Assembly (NCBI RefSeq): GCF_008087345.1
Contig: NZ_VHIB01000001.1
Coordinates: forward strand, 124,001 to 188,000
Direction of reading: 5' to 3'
DNA length: 64,000 nt
Origin: Nocardioides caldifontis
GTDB taxonomy: Bacteria > Actinomycetota > Actinomycetes > Propionibacteriales > Nocardioidaceae
This document shows, one piece after another, positions 49,442 to 56,719 of this stretch. The notes below the pieces were generated by a model. The model was not told the origin of the DNA, did not search any database, and saw only the letters and a list, made by a program, of their open reading frames with translations. The translations under genes were made by a program, and so were the position numbers. Every line of letters starts with the position of its first letter. Within the stretch, counting starts at the first letter, position 1.

Positions 49442-51024
49442 GGGACGAGCACGCCCGGGTTCATGACCCCCGCCGGGTCGACCCGCTCCTTGACCGCCCG
49501 CAGCAGCTCGACGCCGACCGGACCGACCTCCTGCTCCAGCCACGGCTGGTGGTCGCGACCGACCGCGTGGTGGTGGGTGATCGACCCGCCCGACGCGACG
49601 ATCGCATCCGTGGCGGCACGCTTCGTGCGGCTCCACTGCGCGACCCCGTCGTCGAGCTCGCGGGCGGCGACGGTGAAGTAGAGCGACGCCCCGGTCTCGT
49701 AGACGTGCGAGACGTGGCACAGTACGAGCGGCGGCGTGCCCTGCTCGGTGAGGTCGGCCTCCACGGCCTGCTTCACCGCGGCGTACAGCTCGTCGAGCCG
49801 GGACCACCAGGTGACGGTCTCGAAGGTCTCGACCAGCACGCCGATGTCGAGCAGCGAGTCGCGGAGGTAGGGGCCGTCGAAGCGGCCCTCCGCCCAACGG
49901 GTGCCCGGCTCCTCGCCGAGGCGCTCGCCGCCGGCGTCGGCCAGCAGCGCAGCCGTGCGCCCCTGCGCGACCTCCACCTGGTCGGGGGTTCCCTCGTGGC
50001 CCACGACCATCAGGCACCCGCCGCTCGCACCGCCACCGACCGCGTCCGGGCTGGCGAGGTTCACGGCGGTCTCGGCCTCGTCGGAGAGCCGGAGGACGGT
50101 CGGCAGCCCGCGCCCCTGCGGAAGCTCCTGGGCCAGCCGTCGCATCGCCGCCGCGCCCGCCGCGAACGACGCGAACCGCCAGCCCTCGTAGTGCTTCCGC
50201 TCCGGCAGCGGCCGGACCCGCACGGTCACCTCGGTGACCACGCCGAACGCGCCCTCGGAGCCGAGCACCAGCTCGCGGAGGTCGGGGCCGGCGGCGTTCG
50301 CGGGGGAGGTGCCGAGGGCGAGCTCGCCGACCGGCGTCGCGACGCGGAGCTCGAGCACCATCGCGTCGAACCGGCCGTAGCCGGCGGACGACTGGCCGCT
50401 CGACCGGGTGGCCGCGAAGCCGCCGATCGTGGCGTGGGGGAACGACTGCGGGTAGTGGCCGAGCAGCAGCCCCCGCTCCGCGAGCAGCTCCTCCGCCTCC
50501 GGCCCCAGCAGCCCGGCCTCGAGGGTCGCCGTGCCGGACACCTCGTCCACGGCGAGGAGCCGGGTCATCCGCCGCAGGTCGAGGGCGACCACGCCGGCGT
50601 ACCCGTCCCGCCGGGCGACAAGCCCGCCGACGACCGAGGTGCCACCACCGAAGGGGACGACGGCGACCCGGTGCTCGGACGCCCAGGCCACGACCGCGGC
50701 GACCTCGTCGTGGCTGCCCGGGCGGACGACCGCGTCGGGGGCGTCGGCGCCGTCGCCGGCGCGGATCCGGAGCAGGTCGGGCGTCGACTTCCCGCGGGTA
50801 CGCCGGACCCGCCACTCGTGCCCGGTGTGCACGTGCTCGCGCTCCACCAGGGCGCCCAGCGCCGCCAGGTGCTCGTCGGAGAGCGCTACCGGCGCGAGCT
50901 CCACCTCGGCCAGCTCGACCGAGGGACGCTCGACCACCGGGCCGAGGAACGCCTCCACCAGGCCGCGCAGCTCGTCGGACACGGGGCGGGCCTTGGCGGG
51001 GTCGCCCCACCTGGACCAGTGCAT
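49438..51024 (-). CDS. FAD-binding oxidoreductase, alkyldihydroxyacetonephosphate synthase-like
   Basis: 528 aa from ATG 51024; GTGs at 51033 and 51042 are in frame but come within 8-17 bp of the divergent TetR ATG. The FAD domain has VVPFGGGTSVVGGL and YPQSFPHATIGGFAATRSSG, and the C-terminus ITHHHAVGRDHQPWL, all as in ADPS/AgpS. Such enzymes make or break ether or ester links on dihydroxyacetone phosphate. It corresponds to M. tuberculosis Rv2251. With glpD and a lipid kinase beside it, a role in glycerophospholipid metabolism is likely. Confidence 0.88.
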   Translation of the reverse strand: MHWSRWGDPAKARPVSDELRGLVEAFLGPVVERPSVELAEVELAPVALSDEHLAALGALVEREHVHTGHEWRVRRTRGKSTPDLLRIRAGDGADAPDAVVRPGSHDEVAAVVAWASEHRVAVVPFGGGTSVVGGLVARRDGYAGVVALDLRRMTRLLAVDEVSGTATLEAGLLGPEAEELLAERGLLLGHYPQSFPHATIGGFAATRSSGQSSAGYGRFDAMVLELRVATPVGELALGTSPANAAGPDLRELVLGSEGAFGVVTEVTVRVRPLPERKHYEGWRFASFAAGAAAMRRLAQELPQGRGLPTVLRLSDEAETAVNLASPDAVGGGASGGCLMVVGHEGTPDQVEVAQGRTAALLADAGGERLGEEPGTRWAEGRFDGPYLRDSLLDIGVLVETFETVTWWSRLDELYAAVKQAVEADLTEQGTPPLVLCHVSHVYETGASLYFTVAARELDDGVAQWSRTKRAATDAIVASGGSITHHHAVGRDHQPWLEQEVGPVGVELLRAVKERVDPAGVMNPGVLVP

Positions 51025-51037
51025 CTCGCTCACGCGG

Positions 51038-51043
51038 TACACT
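51038..51043 (+). promoter_or_regulatory. Probable -10 element of a leaderless tetR transcript
   Basis: TACACT followed by 7 bp and ATG 51051, the same spacing as at 16542. It leaves almost no room for a ribosome site and overlaps the start region of the divergent flavoprotein gene. Confidence 0.55.
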
Positions 51044-51050
51044 GTGACAC

Positions 51051-51605
51051 ATGCCGTCCATCCGTCACAACGCCGAGGACCGGTACCTCGACGCCGCGCG
51101 GGAGAACATCCTCGCCGTCGGCTGGCGTCGTACGACCCTCACCGACGTGGCCAAGCGGGCCGGCGTCTCGCGGATGACGATCTACCGCCGCTGGCCCGAC
51201 ATGCAGACGCTGCTCGCCGACCTGCTCGTGCGGGAGTGGCGGAAGGTCGTCGATCCCGCCTTGGAGAGCGGGGACCTCGCCGATGGTGTCGTGGTGACAA
51301 TTTCTGCCCTGCGCGAGGAGCCGCTGTTCCGGCGGATCGTCGAGGTGGACCCGGAGGTGCTGCTCCCCTACGTGCTCGTCCGGCGCGGCCGGAACCAGGA
51401 CCGCGTGCTCGCGCTGCTGACGGCCGCCGTCGAGCGCGGCCAGCAGGAGGGGACCGTCCGCGCCGGTGACGCCGCACGGATGGCGGCGGCGCTGATGCTC
51501 GCGTTGCACGGGTTCCTGCTGTCGACCCCGACCGTGCCGGAGGTGCCGGTCGAGGAGCTCGACGCGGAGCTCCGTGACCTGGTGGAGAGGTACCTCGCAC
51601 CATGA
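51051..51605 (+). CDS. TetR-family regulator of the glpD/flavoprotein locus
   Basis: 184 aa. The helix-turn-helix lies at about residues 28-60 (TLTDVAKRAGVSRMTIYRRW). The C-terminal domain is all-helical with no diagnostic motif. It corresponds to M. tuberculosis Rv2250c. It is coupled to glpD (ATGA overlap) and divergent from the flavoprotein gene by a very short gap, so one bound operator could control both directions. Confidence 0.88.
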   Translation: MPSIRHNAEDRYLDAARENILAVGWRRTTLTDVAKRAGVSRMTIYRRWPDMQTLLADLLVREWRKVVDPALESGDLADGVVVTISALREEPLFRRIVEVDPEVLLPYVLVRRGRNQDRVLALLTAAVERGQQEGTVRAGDAARMAAALMLALHGFLLSTPTVPEVPVEELDAELRDLVERYLAP

Positions 51606-53110
51606 CCCGGCTCGACCGTGACAGCGCGCTGACCTGGGGCGCCGAGGAGACCGTCGACCTGCTGGTGGTCGGGCTCGGGGTGACCGGTGCCGGCGTCGCA
51701 CTCGACGCCGCGTCGCGCGGGCTCACGGTGCTCGCCGTCGACGCCCGCGACCTGGCCTTCGGCACCTCGCGGTGGAGCTCGAAGCTGGTGCACGGCGGGC
51801 TGCGTTACCTGGCCAAGGGGCAGCTCGGGGTCGCGCACGAGAGCGCCGTCGAGCGGCACGTGCTGATGACCAGCACCGCCCCGCACCTGACCCGTTCGCT
51901 GCCGATGGTGCTGCCGCTGACCTCCGCGGTCGGCCGCGCGCAAGGAGCCCTGGCCATGCAGGGGTTCCGCGCCGGCGACCTGCTCCGGCGGGGCGCGCGG
52001 ACCCCGTCGTCGCTGCTCCCCCGTCCCCGCCGGCTCACCGCTGCCGAGACCGCCGCGCGGGTCCCGGGCGTGCACCCGTCGGTCCGTGGCGGGCTGCTGT
52101 CGTACGACGGTCAGCTCGAGGACGACGCCCGGCTGGTCGTCGCGCTCGCCCGCACGGCGGTCGGGTACGGCGCGCGCGTCGCCACCCGGGTGCGCGCCTC
52201 GTCGGTGACCGGGACGGGGGCGGTCCTGTCCGACACGGTGAGCGGGACTTCCCTGTCGGTCCGCGCCCGCGCGGTCGTCAACGCCACCGGGGTCTGGGCC
52301 GACCGGCTCGTCGACGGGCTCTCGCTGCGCCCGAGCCGGGGGACCCACCTGGTGCTCCGGGGGACCGCCGTGCCCGCGAGCGTCGCGGTGACCGCGCCCG
52401 TGCCGGGGTCGGTCAACCGGTTCGTCTTCACGCTCCCCCAGCCGGACGGGCTGGTGTACCTCGGGCTCACCGACGAGCCGGTCGACGGCCCGGTGCCCGA
52501 CGTACCGGTGCCGAGCGAGGAGGAGATCGACTTCCTGCTCTCCACCGCGAGCACCGCCTTCGAGCGCCCGCTGACCCGTGCGGACGTGGTGGGGGCCTAC
52601 GCCGGGCTCCGGCCCCTGATCTCCGCGCAGGGCGGGACGGCCGACCTGTCCCGGGAGCACGCGGTCCTCACCTCCCCCGACGGCGTGGTCACGGTGGTCG
52701 GCGGGAAGCTCACGACCTACCGGAAGATGGCCTCCGACGCCGTCGATGCCGTGCTGGCGCAGGGCTCCCTGCACGCCGGCCCGTGCCGGACCCGCGCCCT
52801 CCCGCTCGTCGGGGCCACCGGTGCGCCTCCGGCCGACGCGCCCGCCCGGCTCGTCCGTCGGTACGGCGCCGAGGCCGGCGTGGTCCTGGAGGCCGCACGG
52901 TCCACGGGGCTGGCCGACGACGAGCTGCTCGCCCCGGTCGCCGACGGGGTGCCGGTCACCCTCGCCGAGCTGCTCTTCGGGGTGACCCACGAGGGTGCTC
53001 TCGACGTGGACGACCTGCTGGACCGGCGTACGCGCGTGGGGCTCGTCGCCGCCGACCGCGCCGCCGCCGAACCTGCTGCCCGCCGGGCCCTCTCCCTCGC
53101 CGGCCGGTGA
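51602..53110 (+). CDS. glpD: Aerobic glycerol-3-phosphate dehydrogenase
   Basis: 502 aa. The FAD loop is VVGLGVTGAGVALDAASRG near residue 23. Conserved GlpD segments are SRWSSKLVHGGLRYL near 57, VNATGVWADRL, and VTVVGGKLTTYRKMASDAV near 367. It oxidises glycerol 3-phosphate to dihydroxyacetone phosphate, feeding electrons to quinone. It matches M. tuberculosis glpD1 (Rv2249c). Its product is also the substrate class of the divergent ADPS-like flavoprotein, which ties the locus together. Confidence 0.93.
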   Translation: MTRLDRDSALTWGAEETVDLLVVGLGVTGAGVALDAASRGLTVLAVDARDLAFGTSRWSSKLVHGGLRYLAKGQLGVAHESAVERHVLMTSTAPHLTRSLPMVLPLTSAVGRAQGALAMQGFRAGDLLRRGARTPSSLLPRPRRLTAAETAARVPGVHPSVRGGLLSYDGQLEDDARLVVALARTAVGYGARVATRVRASSVTGTGAVLSDTVSGTSLSVRARAVVNATGVWADRLVDGLSLRPSRGTHLVLRGTAVPASVAVTAPVPGSVNRFVFTLPQPDGLVYLGLTDEPVDGPVPDVPVPSEEEIDFLLSTASTAFERPLTRADVVGAYAGLRPLISAQGGTADLSREHAVLTSPDGVVTVVGGKLTTYRKMASDAVDAVLAQGSLHAGPCRTRALPLVGATGAPPADAPARLVRRYGAEAGVVLEAARSTGLADDELLAPVADGVPVTLAELLFGVTHEGALDVDDLLDRRTRVGLVAADRAAAEPAARRALSLAGR

Positions 53111-53113
53111 GTT

Positions 53114-53156
53114 CTGGTGGGACTCTGACTCACCAGGTGAGTCGGGACCCCACCAG
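53114..53156. repeat. 43-bp palindromic repeat, copy 1
   Basis: CTGGTGGG ... CCCACCAG arms enclose GACTCACC-A-GGTGAGTC, so both outer and inner stems are perfect 8-bp inverted repeats. It follows the glpD stop by 3 bp and ends 3 bp before the convergent stop codon of the next gene. Copy 2 lies at 54168-54210 with 36 of 43 positions alike. Confidence 0.85.
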
Positions 53157-53158
53157 AG

Positions 53159-54100
53159 TCACCTGACCAGGCACGTGGGACCGCACGGCCGGGCCTGACC
53201 TGTCCACCCCCGCCGGTCGAGGAGCACGGCGATGTGGCCGGCAGTCCAGCAGGACCGGTCGAACACCTGGCCGTACCCCAGCCGCACGGTGTCCTTCCCG
53301 GCAACCGCGGTGACCAGGTCCCGGTCGAGGTCACGGTCGCGCTGCCTCGCCGTGTCGTGGAAGAGCCGGCCGTCGAGCTCGACCACGAATCCGCCGGCGT
53401 ACTCGACGTCCCGGTAGACGACGCCCGCGCCGACCCGGTCGCGCACCTGCCGACGGGCACCGGTCAACCCGTGCGGCCGTTCCACGCGCGTCAGGTAGCC
53501 GTGCTCCAGCACCGAGCAGACGCCGCACGCCACGTCCTCCAGCACACCGACCATCCAGGCACGGCGCGCGATGTGGCGGCGATCGGCGAGCCGGAGCAGC
53601 AGCCGGTCGGCGGTCGTGCGGCGCCCCTGCACCGCGCGAGCCAGCTCGTCGAGCGCGGCGAGGTCGGACGTCGCCTGTGCCGCGACGTCCAGCACCGCCT
53701 CGTCGTACCGCACCCGCGGCGGCCCGGTGTTCCACTGCACCCTGCTCTCGAGGTGCCGACACCCCCGGGCGACGACGCCGGCCGGTGTGCGCGGTGAACG
53801 CCCGTGAGCCACGGCGAGGTGGATCGTCTCGTCCGGTCGCGAACCCGGCCCCTCGACCGCGCGGAGCGATGACGTCGACGCGAGCGCGGCGGGCCAGCAG
53901 AGCAGCACGCCGCCCCATGCCCGCTGGAGCCATGACGGCCGCCCGGTGTGGTCGAGGTAGACGCCGGGGTGGAGGGGCGTGAGCTCGCGACGGCGCACCA
54001 GCCTGGCGAGGTCGTGCGGACGGAGCCCGGCGTCGAGTGCCTGGCGACGGGAGACCACGCCGGACTGGTCGACGAGGTAGGGCGCGAGCAGCGGCTGCAT
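53159..54100 (-). CDS. AbiEi-type winged-helix plus DUF559 (Vsr-like) protein
   Basis: 313 aa from ATG 54100. The N-terminal 70 residues (SRRQALDAGLRPHDLARLV, then LHPGVYLDH) resemble the AbiEi antitoxin winged helix. The C-terminal 100 resemble DUF559/Vsr-like endonuclease folds (FVVELDGRLFHDTARQRDRD). No AbiEii toxin gene is present. Such orphan fusions are common in actinobacteria and have no proven role. The gene is bracketed by two copies of a 43-bp palindrome, which is unusual and hints at a selfish or repeat-processing unit. Confidence 0.78.
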   Translation of the reverse strand: MQPLLAPYLVDQSGVVSRRQALDAGLRPHDLARLVRRRELTPLHPGVYLDHTGRPSWLQRAWGGVLLCWPAALASTSSLRAVEGPGSRPDETIHLAVAHGRSPRTPAGVVARGCRHLESRVQWNTGPPRVRYDEAVLDVAAQATSDLAALDELARAVQGRRTTADRLLLRLADRRHIARRAWMVGVLEDVACGVCSVLEHGYLTRVERPHGLTGARRQVRDRVGAGVVYRDVEYAGGFVVELDGRLFHDTARQRDRDLDRDLVTAVAGKDTVRLGYGQVFDRSCWTAGHIAVLLDRRGWTGQARPCGPTCLVR

Positions 54101-54167
54101 GCGGCGTGAGGGTGGTCGACCCGTCGCCCTAGGTCCACGGGGTTGCTGTGGCCTGTGGAGAACGGCT

Positions 54168-54210
54168 CTGGTGGGACTCCGACGCACCAGGTGAGTCGAA
54201 CTCCCACCGG
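54168..54210. repeat. 43-bp palindromic repeat, copy 2
   Basis: It has the same layout and orientation as copy 1 but is more diverged in the right arm. It lies 67 bp upstream of the AbiEi/DUF559 start and 33 bp before the next gene on the plus strand. Copies 1 and 2 are direct repeats 1,054 bp apart. Confidence 0.85.
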
Positions 54211-54220
54211 AACATGTTCC
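54209..54220. promoter_or_regulatory. Perfect palindrome GGAACATGTTCC
   Basis: A 12-bp perfect palindrome lies 23 bp before ATG 54244, directly abutting repeat copy 2. The spacing does not fit the LexA box (GAAC-N4-GTTC). It may be an operator for the small gene that follows or a chance palindrome. Confidence 0.35.
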
Positions 54221-54243
54221 ACGCACCGCTAGGGTCACCGGGC

Positions 54244-54600
54244 ATGGACAACCTCACCGGTCTCTCGCTCGGCCGCGTCGCCCTCGGCGCGGTGGCCTAC
54301 GCCGCTCCGTCGCTCGGGCTCAAGGCGCTCACGTTCAAGGGCGAGGGGCAGGCGGCGTACCTGTTCCGGCTGTTCGGCGCCCGCGACCTGGCCCTCGGGG
54401 CGCTGACCCTCGTCGCCCCGCCGTCACAGCGGCTGGCGCTGGTGAAGGCCGGGATCGCGGTGGACGCCGCCGACGCGGTCGCGGGGCTGACGGCCCTGAG
54501 GAGCGGAGCGGTCGGCAAGCCGATGGGGGTCCTGCTGACGGCGGTCGCCGCGGCTGCCACGGTGACCGGGGTGGTCGTCCACTCCGAGCTCGAGCGCTGA
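54244..54600 (+). CDS. Small membrane protein (DUF4267-like)
   Basis: 118 aa from ATG 54244. Three or four hydrophobic segments are present, with LFRLFGARDLALGALTLVAP in the middle and DAADAVAGLTALRSG after it, a pattern seen in DUF4267-type integral membrane proteins. The role is unknown. It stands alone between a palindromic repeat and the convergent YbaK gene. Confidence 0.7.
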   Translation: MDNLTGLSLGRVALGAVAYAAPSLGLKALTFKGEGQAAYLFRLFGARDLALGALTLVAPPSQRLALVKAGIAVDAADAVAGLTALRSGAVGKPMGVLLTAVAAAATVTGVVVHSELER

Positions 54601-54621
54601 CCCCCGGGAACACCGGCCCCG

Positions 54622-55164
54622 TCAGATCCCCAGGTCCGCGACCACCTCGGCGCCCGGGAGCACGGCCAGCACCTCGCCCGGGAGCAGGAGCTTGGAGCGA
54701 CGCAGCCCGCTGCCGATGATCACCACCGGCGCGCTGGTCAGCGACTGGTCCACGAAGAGCCGCCACTCCGCCGGCAGTCCGACCGGGGTGATCCCGCCGT
54801 ACTCCATCCCGGTCCGCGCGACCGCGTCGTCCATCGACAGGAACGACGCCTTGCGCACGTCGAGCCGCCGCTTCACCAGGTTGTTCACGTCCGCCCGGGT
54901 GTCCGCGCGCACGACGCAGGCCCCGACCCGCTCGACGCCGTCGCGGCGGCCGCCGACGACCACGCAGTTGCCGCTCGCCTCCAGCGGCAGGTCGTAGGCC
55001 TCGGTCAGCGCCGCGGTGTCGGCGAGCGACGGGTCGATCTCCACGACGCCGACCGCCTCGGCGTCGCTCCACGGCGTCAGCGCCGTCAGCACCGGCTCGG
55101 CGAGCAGGTCGGGGCGGGACAGGGCGGGCACGGCGGTGAGCCCGCCGATCGTCAGGGTGGTCAT
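54622..55164 (-). CDS. YbaK/EbsC-type aminoacyl-tRNA deacylase-like protein
   Basis: 180 aa from ATG 55164. The YbaK core is visible: NCVVVGGRRDGVERVGACVV with RADVNNLVKRRLDVRKASFLS, then GMEYGGITPVGLP, including the conserved Lys and Gly-Gly loop. Members hydrolyse mischarged Cys- or Ala-tRNA. Compared with canonical YbaK the N-terminus is longer and more diverged, so the exact substrate is open. Confidence 0.85.
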   Translation of the reverse strand: MTTLTIGGLTAVPALSRPDLLAEPVLTALTPWSDAEAVGVVEIDPSLADTAALTEAYDLPLEASGNCVVVGGRRDGVERVGACVVRADTRADVNNLVKRRLDVRKASFLSMDDAVARTGMEYGGITPVGLPAEWRLFVDQSLTSAPVVIIGSGLRRSKLLLPGEVLAVLPGAEVVADLGI

Positions 55165-55332
55165 CGAGCTCCTCGGGTCGGCAGCACGTCCACTTCCTAG
55201 CACGACCCCTCCTGTTCAGCTCGCCCAGGAAAACCTCGAAGGAATGTCTAGGTCAGGCCAATCCGCCCCTGCGGTCCGCACGAAGACCCGGTGAGGGAGG
55301 GCACCGGGCCCTCTGCCACGAGGAGGACTTCC

Positions 55333-55980
55333 ATGAGGAACCGCAAGGTCGCCACCGTCCTGGCCGCCGTCGCCACCGCCGCCGTCACCGCCACCACGGC
55401 CGCGCCCGCCACCGCTGCCCCCACCGCCGAGCAGCAGGCCGGCAACCGCAGCCTCGCCAAGGTGCTCGCCGCCGACGGCACCAAGCTCGACCGGAGCTGG
55501 AAGGACTTCGACATCCTCGAGAAGGCCGTCACCACGGTCCTCGGCGCGAAGAAGAACAGCCCGGTCGCGGTCCTCGCCGACGGCAAGGTCCGGCTGACCG
55601 CGTTCGTCCCGACCGACAAGGCGTTCCGCAAGCTCGCCACCGAGCTGACCGGCAAGCGCCCGGCCACCGAGAAGGCAACGTTCAAGGCGCTCGCGAAGGC
55701 GGTCGACGTCGACACCCTCGAGGCGGTGCTGCTCTACCACGTCGTGCCCGGCGCGACCGTGACCTACAAGCAGGCGCGCGGCGCCGACGGTGCTGTGCTG
55801 GAGACCGCGGCGGGTGCGTCGATCGAGGTCAACACCTACCACCGCACCGTGCGGCTCCGGGACGCCGACAAGGACGACCGCAACCCCGCCGTGATCCGCG
55901 CGCTGGCGAACCTCAACAAGGGCAACAAGCAGATCGCGCACGGCATCGACGCCGTGCTGCGCCCGGCCGACCTGCCGTGA
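55333..55980 (+). CDS. Secreted fasciclin-domain protein
   Basis: 215 aa from ATG 55333 with GAGGAGG upstream. A signal peptide ends near APATAAPTAE (residue 29). The single FAS1 domain has LTAFVPTDKAFRKLATEL (H1 box) and VLLYHVVPGATVTYKQA, ending IAHGIDAVLRPADLP (H2 box). FAS1 domains mediate adhesion; the M. tuberculosis relatives MPT70 and MPT83 are secreted antigens. No lipobox is seen, so the protein is probably released. Confidence 0.92.
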   Translation: MRNRKVATVLAAVATAAVTATTAAPATAAPTAEQQAGNRSLAKVLAADGTKLDRSWKDFDILEKAVTTVLGAKKNSPVAVLADGKVRLTAFVPTDKAFRKLATELTGKRPATEKATFKALAKAVDVDTLEAVLLYHVVPGATVTYKQARGADGAVLETAAGASIEVNTYHRTVRLRDADKDDRNPAVIRALANLNKGNKQIAHGIDAVLRPADLP

Positions 55981-55990
55981 CCTGCGGAGG

Positions 55991-56017
55991 CCCGGGCGGT
56001 CGATGAGGCCGCCCGGG
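55991..56017. terminator. Hairpin terminator between convergent genes
   Basis: CCCGGGCGG and CCGCCCGGG form a perfect 9-bp stem with a 9-nt loop, midway between the stops of the fasciclin and TspO genes. It can act on both strands. Confidence 0.75.
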
Positions 56018-56028
56018 TCCCAGCCTGC

Positions 56029-56538
56029 TCAGTTCAGGACCGCGAACCCGATCGACAGCGCCGAGGCGAGCGTCATCCAGCAGGCGTAGACGAGCAGCAG
56101 GGCGCCGTACCACCACCGCACCCGCCAGGCGAGTGCGAGCAGCAGCCAGGTGATCAGCGCGGCAACGGCCAGCGACACCGCCGGCGGGACGAGCAGGTGC
56201 TCCTGGGAGAACAGGTACGCCCACCCCAGTGCCGGCACCACCGACCCCGCGAGCACCGCCAGCAGCCGCGGCGCACGCGCCGGGTGCTGCAGCGACACGA
56301 GCACCCCGACGACGAGCAGCGCCAGGTAGTTCAGCGGCCAGACGATCCCGAAGGCAGCGTCCGGCGGTTGGTACGGCGGCTCGTCGAGCCCGCGGTACCA
56401 GGCCGACTCGGTGTCGGTCCACACGCGCGAGAGGCCGGCGTACACCACCACGACCACCACGAAGCCGGCCGCGAGCAGCCACCTCCGCGAGCTCGTCCCG
56501 GTGCCTTCGTCCGTGCGCTGCGCCGTGTCCGTCGTCAT
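56029..56538 (-). CDS. TspO/MBR-family protein
   Basis: 169 aa from ATG 56538. Five membrane helices are present, with the family hallmarks WYRGLDEPPYQPPDAAFGIVW near residue 50 and a Trp-rich C-terminal half (WRVRWWYGALLLVYACWM). TspO proteins bind porphyrins and other ligands and take part in oxidative-stress responses. The gene is divergent from the TerC riboswitch leader. Confidence 0.88.
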   Translation of the reverse strand: MTTDTAQRTDEGTGTSSRRWLLAAGFVVVVVVYAGLSRVWTDTESAWYRGLDEPPYQPPDAAFGIVWPLNYLALLVVGVLVSLQHPARAPRLLAVLAGSVVPALGWAYLFSQEHLLVPPAVSLAVAALITWLLLALAWRVRWWYGALLLVYACWMTLASALSIGFAVLN

Positions 56539-56593
56539 GACCAGACCCCTACCCGGGGTGCGCGGAGGCCACCCTTGGACCACCTCGGTACCC

Positions 56594-56719
56594 TTGACCC
56601 CGAGGGGAGTACTCCCACGAGCTGAGCCGGTCAGTCCGGTGCCGTCGCGGCACCTCGGCCAGCGCCCGCACCGCGGGTGGAGGAGACCTCAGGCCGCACC
56701 ACCGACCTGAGGAGCCTCC
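56594..56719 (+). ncRNA. Probable Mn2+-sensing riboswitch (yybP-ykoY type) leader of terC
   Basis: The leader holds a GGGGAGTA segment after a 5' strand CCCGAGG (56599-56605), an internal hairpin GGTGCCG-TCG-CGGCACC (56639-56655), and a GGAGGAGACCTC segment, recalling the yybP-ykoY family that precedes TerC/MntP genes. CCTCAGG (56687-56693) can pair either with CCCGAGG to close the domain, or with CCTGAGG (56706-56712), hiding the ribosome site GAGGAG. The switch would thus open translation on metal binding. Seen by eye only. Confidence 0.7.

Noticed and set aside
53159-54100. Complete AbiE toxin-antitoxin system
   Set aside because: Only the AbiEi-like winged helix is present; there is no nucleotidyltransferase toxin gene on either side.
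54209-54220. LexA/SOS box
   Set aside because: GGAACATGTTCC has a 2-bp spacer between GAAC and GTTC rather than the 4 bp required.
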